Notes: generated from the letters alone by a model not told the origin. 64,000 bases of DNA from Bog-473 sp963840245 (GCA_963840245.1 CAWIYI010000025.1:1-64000), one strand, 5' to 3'. Positions 51,004 to 60,052 are shown, counted from the stretch's first letter. Made by a program: numbers and translations.

Positions 51004-52929
51004 TCAGGAGGACGCGGGCGCCGGCGGCGGCGTCTCGACTGCAGTGTCCGGTTCCGGCGTGGTCGGTGCTTCGGGTGCCAGAGGGACCGTGACCCGGGCG
51101 ACGACGATGTCGCTGCGGTCACGCAGCGCCGACGAGAGCACCACGTCGATCTGGTTGTGCAAAATGCGGAAGCGCAGCTTCTCCGGTCGTATGACGGGGA
51201 TGAGGACGACGATCTGATCGTCGGGGTGCTCCGCCCTGACGTCGTCGATGAACCCGACGATCGGCTGGACGACCGAGGCGTACTCGTTGTACAGCACGCG
51301 CAACGGCACCCCCGGATCCCATTCCCGCCATTGACGCTCGAGATCCTCCGCGTCGTGGGCGCCCTCGTCCTCGCCCTCCAAGACGACCGTCACGGCGATG
51401 ACCTCCTGGCCGAGGGACTCGGCCTCACAAAGCGCGTGCTCGGTGAGGCGCGAGATGCGATTCACGGGCACGATGACGATGGTGTCTTTGGGCTCTGGCT
51501 TTCCTGGTATCTCGTCTATCCGGAGCTCCTTGCGGGCCCGCTCGTAGTACGCGTGGATGCGCAGGAACAGGAAGACGAAAGCCGGGATGGCGATGACGAC
51601 CACCCACGCCCCCTCGGTGAACTTGGAGATGAGGAAGACGATGGTGGCGATGGCGGTGATGCACGCGCCGATGCCATTGACCGTCGCCCGCCGTCGCCAA
51701 TGAGGCGGGCGGGTCCTTCGCCAGTGCACGACCAGCCCGGCCTGCGAGAGGGTGAAGCCGACGAAGACCCCGATGGCGAAGAGGGGGATCAACGTGTTCG
51801 TGTTGCCGTCGACGGCGACGAGGAGGGCGCCCGCCAGGACCGCGAGCACCACGATGCCGTTCGCGAAGGTCTGTCGATCGCCCCGGATGGTGAAGAGGTG
51901 CGGGAGATAGTTGTCCCGTGCCACGAGGCTGGCCAGGACCGGCAGCCCACCGAAGGAGGTATTGGCGGCCAGGGCGAGCACGATGGTGATGGTGATCGTG
52001 ATGATGTAGTAGGCCCAGCCCCGGCCGACGGCCATCGCCATGATCTGGCTCAGCACGGTCTGACCGGTTCGCGGGCCGATGTGCCAGCGCTTGGCCAGGA
52101 CGGCCAGGCCGAGGAGCATGGCCCCGAGGATGAACCCGAGCAGCATCTCGGTCCGCTTGGCCCGGACGGCCCGGGGCTCACGGAACAGCGGCACCCCGTT
52201 GGCGATCGCCTCCACCCCGGTCAGCGCACTACAACCGGCGGAGAATGCCTTGAGCACGAGCAGGATGGTCACCGCCTTCAGGCCCGTCGTCGGCAGCTGC
52301 GACGTCCCCGGCTGTGGCTGGTTGAGGCCGAGAGGGTGGATGAGGCCGATGGCGATGATCGCCAGGAGGCCGACGATGAAGACCAGGGTGGGGAGCAGGA
52401 AGGCGCGCGCGGTCTCGCCCAGCCCGCGCAGGTTGAGCACCATGATGATCAGGAGGATCCCCAGGCAGAGCGGGATGGTGGCCCCGTTGAGCGCCGGGAA
52501 GGCCGACTGGAGGCCCGCGACTCCGGCGGCGATGGAGACCGCGACGGTCAGCGTGTAGTCGACGACCAGCGCCGCCGCGGCGACGAGGCTCGTGTGGGCG
52601 CCGAAGTTCGCCCGCGAGACGGCGTAAGCGCCACCGCCCATCGGATAGGCGTCGATGACCTGGCGATAGGAGAACACCAGGATCGCCAGGAGGGCGACGA
52701 TGGCGATCGTGATGGGCAGGACGAGGTGCAAAGCTCCGGCACCCGCCACGGCCAGCACGAGGATGATCGCCTCGGGCCCGTAGGCGACCGAGGTCAGTGC
52801 GTCGAGGGACAGAGCCGAGAGGCCCTCGACCGGAGTGATGCGCTCTTTCCCGGCGCCCCGCGCCGATCGTGGCGCCCCCACCAGCACGTTCCACAAGGAC
52901 GTGGCGGGGAATCCCTCCGGGTCTGCCAT
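51004..52929 (-). CDS. APC-family permease, KimA-like potassium transporter candidate
   Basis: 641 residues. Twelve hydrophobic segments in the first 450 residues, with APC motifs 'GLSALSLDALTSVAYGPEAI' and 'YPMGGGAYAVSRANFG'. A soluble C-terminal domain (about 490-641) has a USP-like alpha/beta pattern: 'DTIVIVPVNRISRLTEHALC', 'DDQIVVLIPVIRPEKLRFRI'. This architecture is that of KimA/YdaO, a K+/H+ symporter regulated by c-di-AMP in Bacillus; amino-acid transport is the alternative. The start is ATG 52929. Upstream 157 bp show no convincing ydaO riboswitch. Confidence 0.82.
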   Translation of the reverse strand: MADPEGFPATSLWNVLVGAPRSARGAGKERITPVEGLSALSLDALTSVAYGPEAIILVLAVAGAGALHLVLPITIAIVALLAILVFSYRQVIDAYPMGGGAYAVSRANFGAHTSLVAAAALVVDYTLTVAVSIAAGVAGLQSAFPALNGATIPLCLGILLIIMVLNLRGLGETARAFLLPTLVFIVGLLAIIAIGLIHPLGLNQPQPGTSQLPTTGLKAVTILLVLKAFSAGCSALTGVEAIANGVPLFREPRAVRAKRTEMLLGFILGAMLLGLAVLAKRWHIGPRTGQTVLSQIMAMAVGRGWAYYIITITITIVLALAANTSFGGLPVLASLVARDNYLPHLFTIRGDRQTFANGIVVLAVLAGALLVAVDGNTNTLIPLFAIGVFVGFTLSQAGLVVHWRRTRPPHWRRRATVNGIGACITAIATIVFLISKFTEGAWVVVIAIPAFVFLFLRIHAYYERARKELRIDEIPGKPEPKDTIVIVPVNRISRLTEHALCEAESLGQEVIAVTVVLEGEDEGAHDAEDLERQWREWDPGVPLRVLYNEYASVVQPIVGFIDDVRAEHPDDQIVVLIPVIRPEKLRFRILHNQIDVVLSSALRDRSDIVVARVTVPLAPEAPTTPEPDTAVETPPPAPASS

Positions 52930-53086
52930 GACGAGGACTTTACGGCCGACGCTGTCGCGGCACGGGATAGCCGACGTGCGCGGGCTCCGGGTTCTGCCGG
53001 GGGCGTCCACGTAAGATCTGCCGTGGCCGTCGACCGTTCGGATGTGGGGAAGATCCCGAGAGCCCTCGGGTGGGTGGTCTGAGTCG

Positions 53087-53557
53087 ATGGAGCTGTGGGA
53101 GCTCGTCGCCCGGGAGTCGTGCCGCGACACCTTGGCGCAGTACAGCCACGCCGGCGACCGGTTCCTGCTCGAGGAGTTCGCCGCCGCCTTCTGCGAAGAC
53201 GGCGTGCTGGAGATCCGCGGCAGCGAGCCGATCACGGGCCGTGCCGCCATCATCGAGCGTTTCGGGGGCCCGTCCACCGCGTCGAAGGCCCGTCACGCGG
53301 CGCGCCAACTGCCGCCCGACGCCACCAGGCGGGTCGTCCGACACAACGTCACCAACATCAGGTTCGACTCTCTGTCTCCTGAAGAAGCCGTCGTCTCGAG
53401 CTACTTCACGGTCTTCACCGAGGTGGGAGCCGACCACATGGGCCGCTACAAGGACCGGTTCGTTCCCGTCGGGGAGAGGTGGCTCATCGCCCATCGCTTC
53501 GTGTCGACGGACTGGCGCGCGCCCGACTCGACCTTCGGGAGGCCCGGTCGCCACTAG
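53087..53557 (+). CDS. SnoaL/NTF2-like protein
   Basis: 156 residues from ATG 53087. The alpha+beta cone pattern is visible: 'SCRDTLAQYSHAGDRFLLEE' (helices), 'FCEDGVLEIRGSEPITGRAA' (first strands), 'VVRHNVTNIRFDSLSPEEAV' and 'DRFVPVGERWLIAHRFVSTD' (last strands). Members are small isomerases, cyclases, hydroxylases or ring-cleavage partner subunits. The NxTN..F and RWLIAHR elements match the SnoaL_4-type group. It stands between the permease and the catabolic operon. Confidence 0.82.
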   Translation: MELWELVARESCRDTLAQYSHAGDRFLLEEFAAAFCEDGVLEIRGSEPITGRAAIIERFGGPSTASKARHAARQLPPDATRRVVRHNVTNIRFDSLSPEEAVVSSYFTVFTEVGADHMGRYKDRFVPVGERWLIAHRFVSTDWRAPDSTFGRPGRH

Positions 53558-53672
53558 CGCCGTGCGTTAGGACAGAGGTGCGGTGTTCGGAAACTTTGTG
53601 GCGTATGTCTCCGCGTCCCCCCAAGGCTCTCGAGCGGGGTCTACCCGGAGCAAGTGGGGACGAGTGAGTTCA

Positions 53673-53700
53673 AAACTGTAAACAGAATCGGTTATAGTTT
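53673..53700. promoter_or_regulatory. 28-bp palindromic operator, site 2
   Basis: AAACTGT-N14-ATAGTTT, same spacing as the site at 22511-22538 and identical at 21 of 28 positions. It lies in a 282-bp gap between the 3' ends of the NTF2-like gene and the dehydrogenase fusion, an odd place for an operator. A 10-bp tandem GCGAATCGGA repeat (53814-53833) is also in this gap. No gene is recognised in it. Confidence 0.5.
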
Positions 53701-53839
53701 TTGGAATCCATCCCCGTCCCCTGCCCTGAGTTCGAGGAGCAGCCGAACTCCCCGCGCAGCGCTTTCACGGCCTCGTCGGACCGTCAGGCCCGCCGTCTCG
53801 ATCAGCCGGAGAGGCGAATCGGAGCGAATCGGAGCGCTT

Positions 53840-55996
53840 CTAATTGATGAGCGGGTCGCGCGGCAGGCCGAGGATGCGCTCGCCGATCTGGTTGCGCTTG
53901 ATCTCCGACGTGCCGCCGGCGATGGACATGCCTCTGTGCATGAGAACCATCATCGACGCCATCGCCCCCGCCCCGTCCGAATAGGCCGTGTCCGGGCCGC
54001 CGAGTGCGGCGAGGATGGCCGCCGCCTCGTGGCCGATCTCGGAGAGCACGAGCTTGGTGACGTTGCCCTCGGGCCCCGGGCCACCGCCGATGACCGCGCG
54101 GTGGGCACTGCGCATGTTGAGCACGGACATGGCTTCGGTCCGGGCGATGTAGCGACCGATCCGCCCCGCGCCGCCGGCCAGGCGATCGGGGTGGGCGTCG
54201 AAGGGCGCGATGACCATGTCGGCCGACATCGAACCGCCGCCCTGGCCGCCGCCGATGGACACGCTCTCGTTCCCGAGCGTCGCCCGGGCCACGGTCCAGC
54301 CGCCGTTGACCGGCCCCACGACGTCGTCGTCGGGGACGAAGACGTCGTTGAAGAAGACCTCGTTGAAGTCCGAGTGCCCGGTGACCTGCTTGAGCGGGCG
54401 GACCTCCACTCCATCGGCGTGCATGTCGAGGACCATGGTCGTGATGCCCTGGTGCTTCGGCGCGTCGGGGTCGGTGCGGATGGTGGCCAGCCCGTAGCTG
54501 GCGTACTGGGCACCGCTCGTCCACACCTTCTGGCCGTTGACGAGCCAACCACCGTCGACCCGGGTGCCCCTCGTCTTGACCCCGGCGGCGTCGCTGCCGG
54601 CGTCGGGCTCGCTGAAGAGCTGGCACCAGATGACGTCCTGACGAAGGGCGGGCATCACCCAGCGGGCCACCTGGTCCTCGGTGGCGTGCTGGATGAGCGT
54701 GAGGATGACCCACCCGGTGATGGCGTACTGGGGGCGTGACACGCCGGCGGCCTTGAACTCCTGCTCGATGACGAGCTGCTCCACCGCGCCGGCGGCGCGC
54801 CCCCACGGCTCGGGCCAATGCGGCATCACGTACCCCGTCTCGATCATCGCCGCCCGCTGGTCCGCCGTGTCGAGCCCCTTCATCCGATCGGCGAAGGCCC
54901 GCACGTCGTCGCGCATCGGCTCGGCCTCCGGTGGCAGGTCGATGGTGCGGACGCGCCGTGCGCCGCCCCGTACCAGGTCGGTGACGTCCCGTGCCGCGGC
55001 CTCGGCGTCCGCCACGGCCTCGAGCGCGGTGGCCCGGCGGAGATACAGGTGGGCGTCGTGCTCCCAGGTGAAGCCGATGCCGCCGTGCACCTGGATGTTG
55101 AGCTGCGCGCACTCGTCGGCGGCCGACAGTGCGAGCGAGGCGGCCATGGCCGCGGCGAGTGACAGCTGATCGCCGCCCTCCTCGGCGGCGCGGGCGGCAT
55201 CCCACACCGTGACGGTGGCGAGCTCGGAGGCCACGAGCATGTTGGCGCAGTGGTGCTTGACCGCCTGGAAGGTGGCAATCGGCCGGCCGAACTGCACGCG
55301 CACCTTGGCGTAGGCGGCCGCCTGCTCGGTGCACTCGGTCGCGATGCCGGTCGCCTCGGCGGCGATGATGAGGCGAGCCAGGTCGACGAGCAGCTGCCGG
55401 CCGCCCGGGATGACCTGCGCCGCCGCCCCGTCGAGCGTGACGCGGGCGGTGCGCCGGGTCGGATCGAGGTTGCCGGGCACCTCCACCGTCACGCCGGTAC
55501 CCGAAGTCTCGACGACGATGGCGTCATCACCTGCGGGGAGGACGAGCACGTGGGCGAGGCCACCGCCCAGGACCGCCGGCGCCGTCCCGGCGGCCGTGCC
55601 CCCGGACACGGTGATGTCGGACGTGAGCGCGATGCCACCGAGGACGGATCCGTCGGCCAAGCCGGGCAGCAGCCGCGCCGCCAACTCGTCGGGAGCGGCC
55701 GCGTCGATGACGGCGCTGGCGATCACGGTGGGCACGAAGGGACCGGGCGCGACGGCGCGGCCGAGCTCCTCGACCACGACGACGAGCTCGGGCAGCCCGA
55801 AGCCGGAGCCGCCCCGCTCCTCGGGGAGGTGCAGGCCCAGCCAGCCCAAGGAGGCCAGGTCGTCCCAGAAGGCCGGGAGTCCCTCGGTCTCCGCCTCGAG
55901 CAGAGCCCGGGCGGCCCCTCGGGCATCGCGTTTGGCCAGGAAGTCCGAGGCCGTCTGTCCCAGGGTGCGGTGGTCTTCGGTGATGGCGATCGACAT
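53840..55996 (-). CDS. two-domain acyl-CoA dehydrogenase fusion (FadE34-like)
   Basis: 718 residues containing two acyl-CoA dehydrogenase units in tandem. Unit 1 (about 1-345): 'LPEERGGSGFGLPELVVVVE', 'AYAKVRVQFGRPIATFQAVK', 'QVHGGIGFTWEHDAHLYLRR'. Unit 2 (about 355-718): 'WCQLFSEPDAGSDAAGVKTR', 'GWLVNGQKVWTSGAQYASYG', and the end motif 'SIAGGTSEIKRNQIGERILG'. Unit 2 retains the FAD/substrate motifs. Mycobacterial FadE34 of similar size is such a fused heterodimer acting on steroid side-chain CoA esters; this relation is by architecture. ATG 55996 lies 4 bp past an operator-like element. Confidence 0.9.
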   Translation of the reverse strand: MSIAITEDHRTLGQTASDFLAKRDARGAARALLEAETEGLPAFWDDLASLGWLGLHLPEERGGSGFGLPELVVVVEELGRAVAPGPFVPTVIASAVIDAAAPDELAARLLPGLADGSVLGGIALTSDITVSGGTAAGTAPAVLGGGLAHVLVLPAGDDAIVVETSGTGVTVEVPGNLDPTRRTARVTLDGAAAQVIPGGRQLLVDLARLIIAAEATGIATECTEQAAAYAKVRVQFGRPIATFQAVKHHCANMLVASELATVTVWDAARAAEEGGDQLSLAAAMAASLALSAADECAQLNIQVHGGIGFTWEHDAHLYLRRATALEAVADAEAAARDVTDLVRGGARRVRTIDLPPEAEPMRDDVRAFADRMKGLDTADQRAAMIETGYVMPHWPEPWGRAAGAVEQLVIEQEFKAAGVSRPQYAITGWVILTLIQHATEDQVARWVMPALRQDVIWCQLFSEPDAGSDAAGVKTRGTRVDGGWLVNGQKVWTSGAQYASYGLATIRTDPDAPKHQGITTMVLDMHADGVEVRPLKQVTGHSDFNEVFFNDVFVPDDDVVGPVNGGWTVARATLGNESVSIGGGQGGGSMSADMVIAPFDAHPDRLAGGAGRIGRYIARTEAMSVLNMRSAHRAVIGGGPGPEGNVTKLVLSEIGHEAAAILAALGGPDTAYSDGAGAMASMMVLMHRGMSIAGGTSEIKRNQIGERILGLPRDPLIN

Positions 55997-56000
55997 GGCT

Positions 56001-56018
56001 AAATAGTATCCTCTATTA
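56001..56018 (-). promoter_or_regulatory. AATAG-N6-CTATT palindrome with -10 element
   Basis: AATAG and CTATT arms (56002-56006 and 56013-56017) are perfect inverts six bases apart. Read toward the dehydrogenase gene the site contains TACTAT, six bases before the ATG, which would give a leaderless transcript if used as a -10. Related elements occur at 60136-60153 and 63469-63486. Confidence 0.55.
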
Positions 56019-56054
56019 TGGTGGGGGCCAGACGGAGCGGGTGATCGCTGGTCA

Positions 56055-57308
56055 TCATGCCCGCTTCCACTCTCGAAATGAGACCGCCGGCGCCTTGGCC
56101 TCCTTCGGCAGCCCGAGGATCCGCTCGGCCAAGATGTTGAGCTGGATCTCGTCGGTGCCACCGGCAATTGACTGCGCCGGGACCGATTCGAGCACTTCGG
56201 CGATCACGCCATCGAAGGGCGAGCTTGGACCGACGAGCATCCCGGCCGGCCCGGCAAGCTGCGTGTGCGTTCTGGCGGCATCTCGGGCGACCTTGCTCAG
56301 ACCGAGCTTGCCGATCGAGCCTTCTGGTCCCGGCGGGCGACCCAGCTCGTGGTTCACCCGCGCCCGAGCAGCCGTCCACTGATGGGCGCGCTGGAGCGCG
56401 GAGAGCCCGGCGATTTCCTGTCGGCTGACCGGATCGTCGTCCCGCCCTGTCGCCCGGGCGTGCTCTGTCACGAGGTCGACCCTTCCGGCTCGCTGTGGAT
56501 ACCACGAGTAGGTCGCAAGGTAGGTCTCGGTCTCGGCCTCGGCTTCCTCGAGCGCCCTTCCGCCGGAGCCGAAGTCGCGGCGCCTCACCGAGCGGAAGCC
56601 TCGCTCGTGGGCGAGGGTGGTCAGCGCGATCGGCCAGCCTTCACCCAGTTGGCCAACGACGTTCTCGACGGGAACCACCGCATCGCTCAAGAAGACCTCG
56701 TTGAACGAGGCGTGGCCGTTCATCTGGCGAAGTGGTCGGACCTCGACGCCGTGCTGGCGCATGGGCAGGGCCATCCACGAGATCCCCTTGTGCTTGGGGG
56801 CGTCCCAGTCGGTCCGTGCCAGCAGCATTCCGAACGCGGCGTGATGGGCGCTCGTGCTCCAGACCTTCTGTCCGTTCACGACGAAGACCTCGCCGTCCCG
56901 GATCGCCGTCGTGGTCAGCCCGGCGAGATCTGATCCGCTGCCCGGCTCGCTGAAGAGCTGGCACCATGTGTCCTCGCCCGTCACGATCGGCGGCAAGAAC
57001 GCGCGTTTCTGCGCCGGTGAGCCGTGGGCCAAGATGGTCGGAGCGGCCAGGTCCATTCCCGAGCCCAGGGGAGTGCCCACGGCGCCCGCAGAGGCCAGCT
57101 CCTCTTTGACGATGTCATCGGCCCAACCGGGCAGTCCGCGTCCGCCGAACTCCCTTGGCCACGTCGGGCACGCCCACGAAGATTCGTGCAGCAGACGACG
57201 CCACGTGGTCAGCTCGAGCGTGGGGTCCCAATGCGCCTGAATCCATTTTCGTGCGTCCTGGCGTACGGCGGCCTTCAATCGCTCGTCGCTCGTCTCGACC
57301 GGTGCCAT
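56055..57308 (-). CDS. acyl-CoA dehydrogenase
   Basis: 417 residues from ATG 57308, preceded by GAGGAGGCA. 'WCQLFSEPGSGSDLAGLTTT' and 'VFVVNGQKVWSTSAHHAAFG' form the FAD/substrate motifs, and 'SIAGGTDEIQLNILAERILG' the C-terminal signature. The third-domain region has extended helices ('ALEEAEAETETYLATYSWYP'). Catalyses alpha,beta-dehydrogenation of an acyl-CoA. It is second-last in the leftward operon SDR, hydrolase, TesB, this gene; the fusion gene follows 58 bp downstream with its own promoter element. Confidence 0.93.
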   Translation of the reverse strand: MAPVETSDERLKAAVRQDARKWIQAHWDPTLELTTWRRLLHESSWACPTWPREFGGRGLPGWADDIVKEELASAGAVGTPLGSGMDLAAPTILAHGSPAQKRAFLPPIVTGEDTWCQLFSEPGSGSDLAGLTTTAIRDGEVFVVNGQKVWSTSAHHAAFGMLLARTDWDAPKHKGISWMALPMRQHGVEVRPLRQMNGHASFNEVFLSDAVVPVENVVGQLGEGWPIALTTLAHERGFRSVRRRDFGSGGRALEEAEAETETYLATYSWYPQRAGRVDLVTEHARATGRDDDPVSRQEIAGLSALQRAHQWTAARARVNHELGRPPGPEGSIGKLGLSKVARDAARTHTQLAGPAGMLVGPSSPFDGVIAEVLESVPAQSIAGGTDEIQLNILAERILGLPKEAKAPAVSFREWKRA

Positions 57309-57352
57309 TGCCTCCTCTCGTGCTCGTCCCGCCCGGAGCTCCCTCTCCCCCA

Positions 57353-58261
57353 TTAGCGTCCGGCCGGGTGTTCCCCTCGGGCTTGCCGCAGTTCCTCGAA
57401 GCTTCGGGCGTCGCGTCCCTCCTGCGCAGCCAGCTCTGCCTCGTGGCGCAACGCCTCCTCGACGACCTCGGTCATCGAACCCGGCAGCAGCAGCTGCTCC
57501 TGGTGGATTGTCGCACCCAGGACGCCCTGGCGATCCCGCAAAGAGCCGTGGTACGACCCACGCGCGCTGCGGGCCTTGACGGGCCGGAGGTCGACGAGCA
57601 CCCAGTCGTCGGCCCGGATGTTTTCGTGGAACCACATTGAATGGTCGATTGAAGGTCCACCGCGCCCGATGATCGTCTTGTCCTGCTGACCGAAGCCGCT
57701 GCCGAGATCCGACAGGTAGGTCAGCGCTGCTCTGTGCATCAGCGGATCGTCACCGAGCGAGGCGGCCGAACGTACCCACAGGCAATCGGTGAACACGCCC
57801 TTGAGAAAGTCGGTCGGGGTGACCGGGCGTACATCGAGCATTGTGTTCCACCCGCCCTTGGCGAGGTCCTCGGGTGCGGGCACGGCGCGCCGGGGCGCGT
57901 CGTCGAAGACCCCACCGTCACTCTCGGCGTGAAACGACGTGATCATGGAGAAGATGACCTCGCCCTCCTGAACAGCGATGACGTGGCGAGCCGAGAACGA
58001 GCGCCCGTCCCGGTCACGGTCCACCTCGAGGATGACCGGCAGGTTGCTCCGTCCCGCCCGCAGGAAGTAGCCGTGCAGCGAATGGGGGAGGCGGTCCGCT
58101 TCCACTGTGGCTGCCGCGGCCAGGAGACACTGCGCCGCCACCTGCCCGCCGTAGAGGTTTTGACGCGGCCCGTAGTTGGCGTTGCGACCGCGGAACAGGT
58201 CACGGTCGACCCGCTCGAGGGTCAGTAGGGAAGGGAGGTCCTCAGCGCGATCGAGGTCCAT
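57353..58261 (-). CDS. tesB: acyl-CoA thioesterase II (TesB family)
   Basis: 302 residues from ATG 58261, overlapping the hydrolase stop by one base (TGATG). The double hot-dog pattern is visible: 'NLYGGQVAAQCLLAAAATVE' and 'LHGYFLRAGRSNLPVILEVD' in the first repeat, 'SIDHSMWFHENIRADDWVLV' and 'RQGVLGATIHQEQLLL' in the second. The catalytic triad positions (Asp of SIDHSMWFH, Thr/Ser and Gln of the second half) appear kept. It cleaves acyl-CoA to free acid and CoA, perhaps removing dead-end esters. A longer start at 58294 is less likely. Confidence 0.92.
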   Translation of the reverse strand: MDLDRAEDLPSLLTLERVDRDLFRGRNANYGPRQNLYGGQVAAQCLLAAAATVEADRLPHSLHGYFLRAGRSNLPVILEVDRDRDGRSFSARHVIAVQEGEVIFSMITSFHAESDGGVFDDAPRRAVPAPEDLAKGGWNTMLDVRPVTPTDFLKGVFTDCLWVRSAASLGDDPLMHRAALTYLSDLGSGFGQQDKTIIGRGGPSIDHSMWFHENIRADDWVLVDLRPVKARSARGSYHGSLRDRQGVLGATIHQEQLLLPGSMTEVVEEALRHEAELAAQEGRDARSFEELRQARGEHPAGR

Positions 58262-59280
58262 CAGTCCCGTGCCGCCCGCACCCACTGCGCCCACGTCTCG
58301 ATACGGCGCCAGAACAACTCGCGGGTGCCACCGAAGTTGTGCATATGTCCCATTCTGGGGCAGATGTAGAGGTCCACGCTGCGGGACGACTCATAGGCCC
58401 TCGGCTCACCGCGCGGGTCGACCAGCACGTCGCGCTCACCCAGGCCAACGAGGACGGGGCACCGCAGCGCCGCCGCCTCGGGCAGCGCCCCACCCGGCGT
58501 GAGGCACCACATGGCGACCGTCGCAGGAACGGTGGCCGAGCCCCAGGGCGGCAGGTCGCCCCCGCGGGTGGGGAAGTCCTCCAGATCGCGCCGCACGACG
58601 TCGGGGTCGACGTCGCCGTAGTGGAAGCCCCAAGCCATGGCATCGGCGCCCGGCCCCGCGGCCGGGTCGACGTCGGCCAGCGCCGGGCCATTGGTGAAGA
58701 TGCCCTCAGATGGCAGCGCGTCGCGCGGGACCCACGGCATGACGATGGGTGGCGTCCCGGGCGCAGTCGGCGGATGCGTGTGCAACACGCTGTAGCCGAG
58801 CACCCCGATGCCGTCGTAGCAGTGGTACCGGCCCTGTTGCACGACGGTGAGACAGCCTCCCATCGACTGCCCGATGCCGATCCTCACCGGACGCTCGACC
58901 GGCGGGAGCCCGTCGATCAGGGTGCCCGCCGCGAGCTTCTGCAGCACGTCGGCTTCGGCGGCCTGACTCGCCGCAACGACCGGGGTGTACGAAAGGCGTT
59001 CGGGGTCGTGCAGCGAGCTGTCGCCGACGCCGAGATGGTCGACGGAGACGAAGACCCAGCCCCGCGCCGCGTGCCAGTCCGCCTGGGCGCCGTGCTCCGG
59101 TCCGGGCCCGGGCAGATCGACCGTGTAGTAGCCGCGTGCGTAGCCGCCTCCGGGCTTGGCGAAGCACACGACGGGCTCGGGACCGAGGTTGTCGGGAACG
59201 GTGACCGTCAGCGCGACGTGTGCCGGCTCACCCAGGGCCGCGGCCTCGGTGACGTCGACCTGCAGGTCGATCGAGCGCAC
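58261..59280 (-). CDS. alpha/beta hydrolase family protein
   Basis: About 339 residues from GTG 59280 (VRSIDLQVDVTEA). The nucleophile elbow is GIGQSMGGCL; the acid is probably in 'LVGLGERDVLVDPRGEP' and the His in PRMGHMHNFGG. An N-terminal strand domain ('AHVALTVTVPDNLGPEPVVC') and 'HAARGWVFVSVDHLGVGDSS' precede the elbow. Such enzymes hydrolyse esters or C-C bonds, here likely an intermediate of the same pathway. Lies 14 bp after the SDR and overlaps tesB. Confidence 0.85.
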   Translation of the reverse strand: MRSIDLQVDVTEAAALGEPAHVALTVTVPDNLGPEPVVCFAKPGGGYARGYYTVDLPGPGPEHGAQADWHAARGWVFVSVDHLGVGDSSLHDPERLSYTPVVAASQAAEADVLQKLAAGTLIDGLPPVERPVRIGIGQSMGGCLTVVQQGRYHCYDGIGVLGYSVLHTHPPTAPGTPPIVMPWVPRDALPSEGIFTNGPALADVDPAAGPGADAMAWGFHYGDVDPDVVRRDLEDFPTRGGDLPPWGSATVPATVAMWCLTPGGALPEAAALRCPVLVGLGERDVLVDPRGEPRAYESSRSVDLYICPRMGHMHNFGGTRELFWRRIETWAQWVRAARD

Positions 59281-59293
59281 GGCGACGAGCCGG

Positions 59294-60052
59294 CTACTTG
59301 GGGGCGAAGCGCTGTCCGCCGTCGAGCCGGATGCAGGAGCCGTTGAGCATCGGGTTCTCCACAATGGCGACGGCGAGCTTGCCGTACTCCTCGGGGCGAC
59401 CCATGCGCTTCGGGAAGGCGGCGTCCTTGGTCAGCGTCTCGGCGAACTCGTCCGGAATGCCCTTCGTGATCCCGGTGCTGAACAGGCTCGGCGCAATGGC
59501 GAGCACCCGGATACCCAGGCTGCCGAGGTCGCGCGCCATGGTCAGCGCCATGCCGGCGATGCCGGCCTTGGCCGCCGTGTACGCCACCTGGCCGATCTGC
59601 CCCTCGAAGGCGGCGATGGACGCGGTGTCGATGATGACGCCGCGCTCACCGTCCTCGGGCTCGTTGGTCGACATGTGAAAGGCCTGCAGCCGGTTGAGGT
59701 TGAAGGTGCCGATGAGGTTGAGCTCGACGGTGCGGCGGAAGTCCTCGAGCGGGTGGGGCCCGTCCTTGGACAGGGTGCGTTTCCCGACGCCGCCTCCGGC
59801 CGTGTTGACGGCGATGTGCAGGCCGCCGAGTGCGGCGACGGCGTCCGCCATGGCGGACTCGACCTGGTTGTCGTCGAGCACGTTCACCTCGTGGAACGTG
59901 CCGTCGAGCTCCTTGGCCACCTCGGCCCCGGCCGAGGTCGGCAGGTCGAGGATCGCGATGTCGGCACCCTTCTGCCGGAGCAGCTCGGCGGCTGCTTTGG
60001 CCATGCCGGATGCGCCACCGGCGATGACGGCCTTCTTCCCCTTGATCTCCAC
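59294..60052 (-). CDS. SDR, 3-hydroxyacyl-CoA dehydrogenase type II-like
   Basis: 252 residues. Cofactor motif GGASGMAKA at 12-20, Asp at the end of strand two (ILDLP) for NAD, NTAGGGVG in place of NNAG, and the active site SIAAFEGQIGQVAYTAAKAG with the Tyr/Lys pair. The C-terminus 'PMLNGSCIRLDGGQRFAPK' is typical of HSD10-type 3-hydroxyacyl-CoA dehydrogenases. It would oxidise the 3-hydroxyacyl-CoA formed by a hydratase. First gene of a leftward operon, divergent from the crotonase gene at 60190. Confidence 0.9.
   Translation of the reverse strand: MEIKGKKAVIAGGASGMAKAAAELLRQKGADIAILDLPTSAGAEVAKELDGTFHEVNVLDDNQVESAMADAVAALGGLHIAVNTAGGGVGKRTLSKDGPHPLEDFRRTVELNLIGTFNLNRLQAFHMSTNEPEDGERGVIIDTASIAAFEGQIGQVAYTAAKAGIAGMALTMARDLGSLGIRVLAIAPSLFSTGITKGIPDEFAETLTKDAAFPKRMGRPEEYGKLAVAIVENPMLNGSCIRLDGGQRFAPK

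Noticed and set aside
52930..53086. Possible c-di-AMP (ydaO) riboswitch before the KimA-like gene
   Set aside because: Only 157 bp are available and I see none of the conserved ydaO core or paired helices.
53654..54739. Long rightward open frame opposite the dehydrogenase fusion
   Set aside because: Its composition (runs of Arg, His, Gly, Asp) is that of an antisense shadow of a high-GC gene, and it has no recognisable domain.
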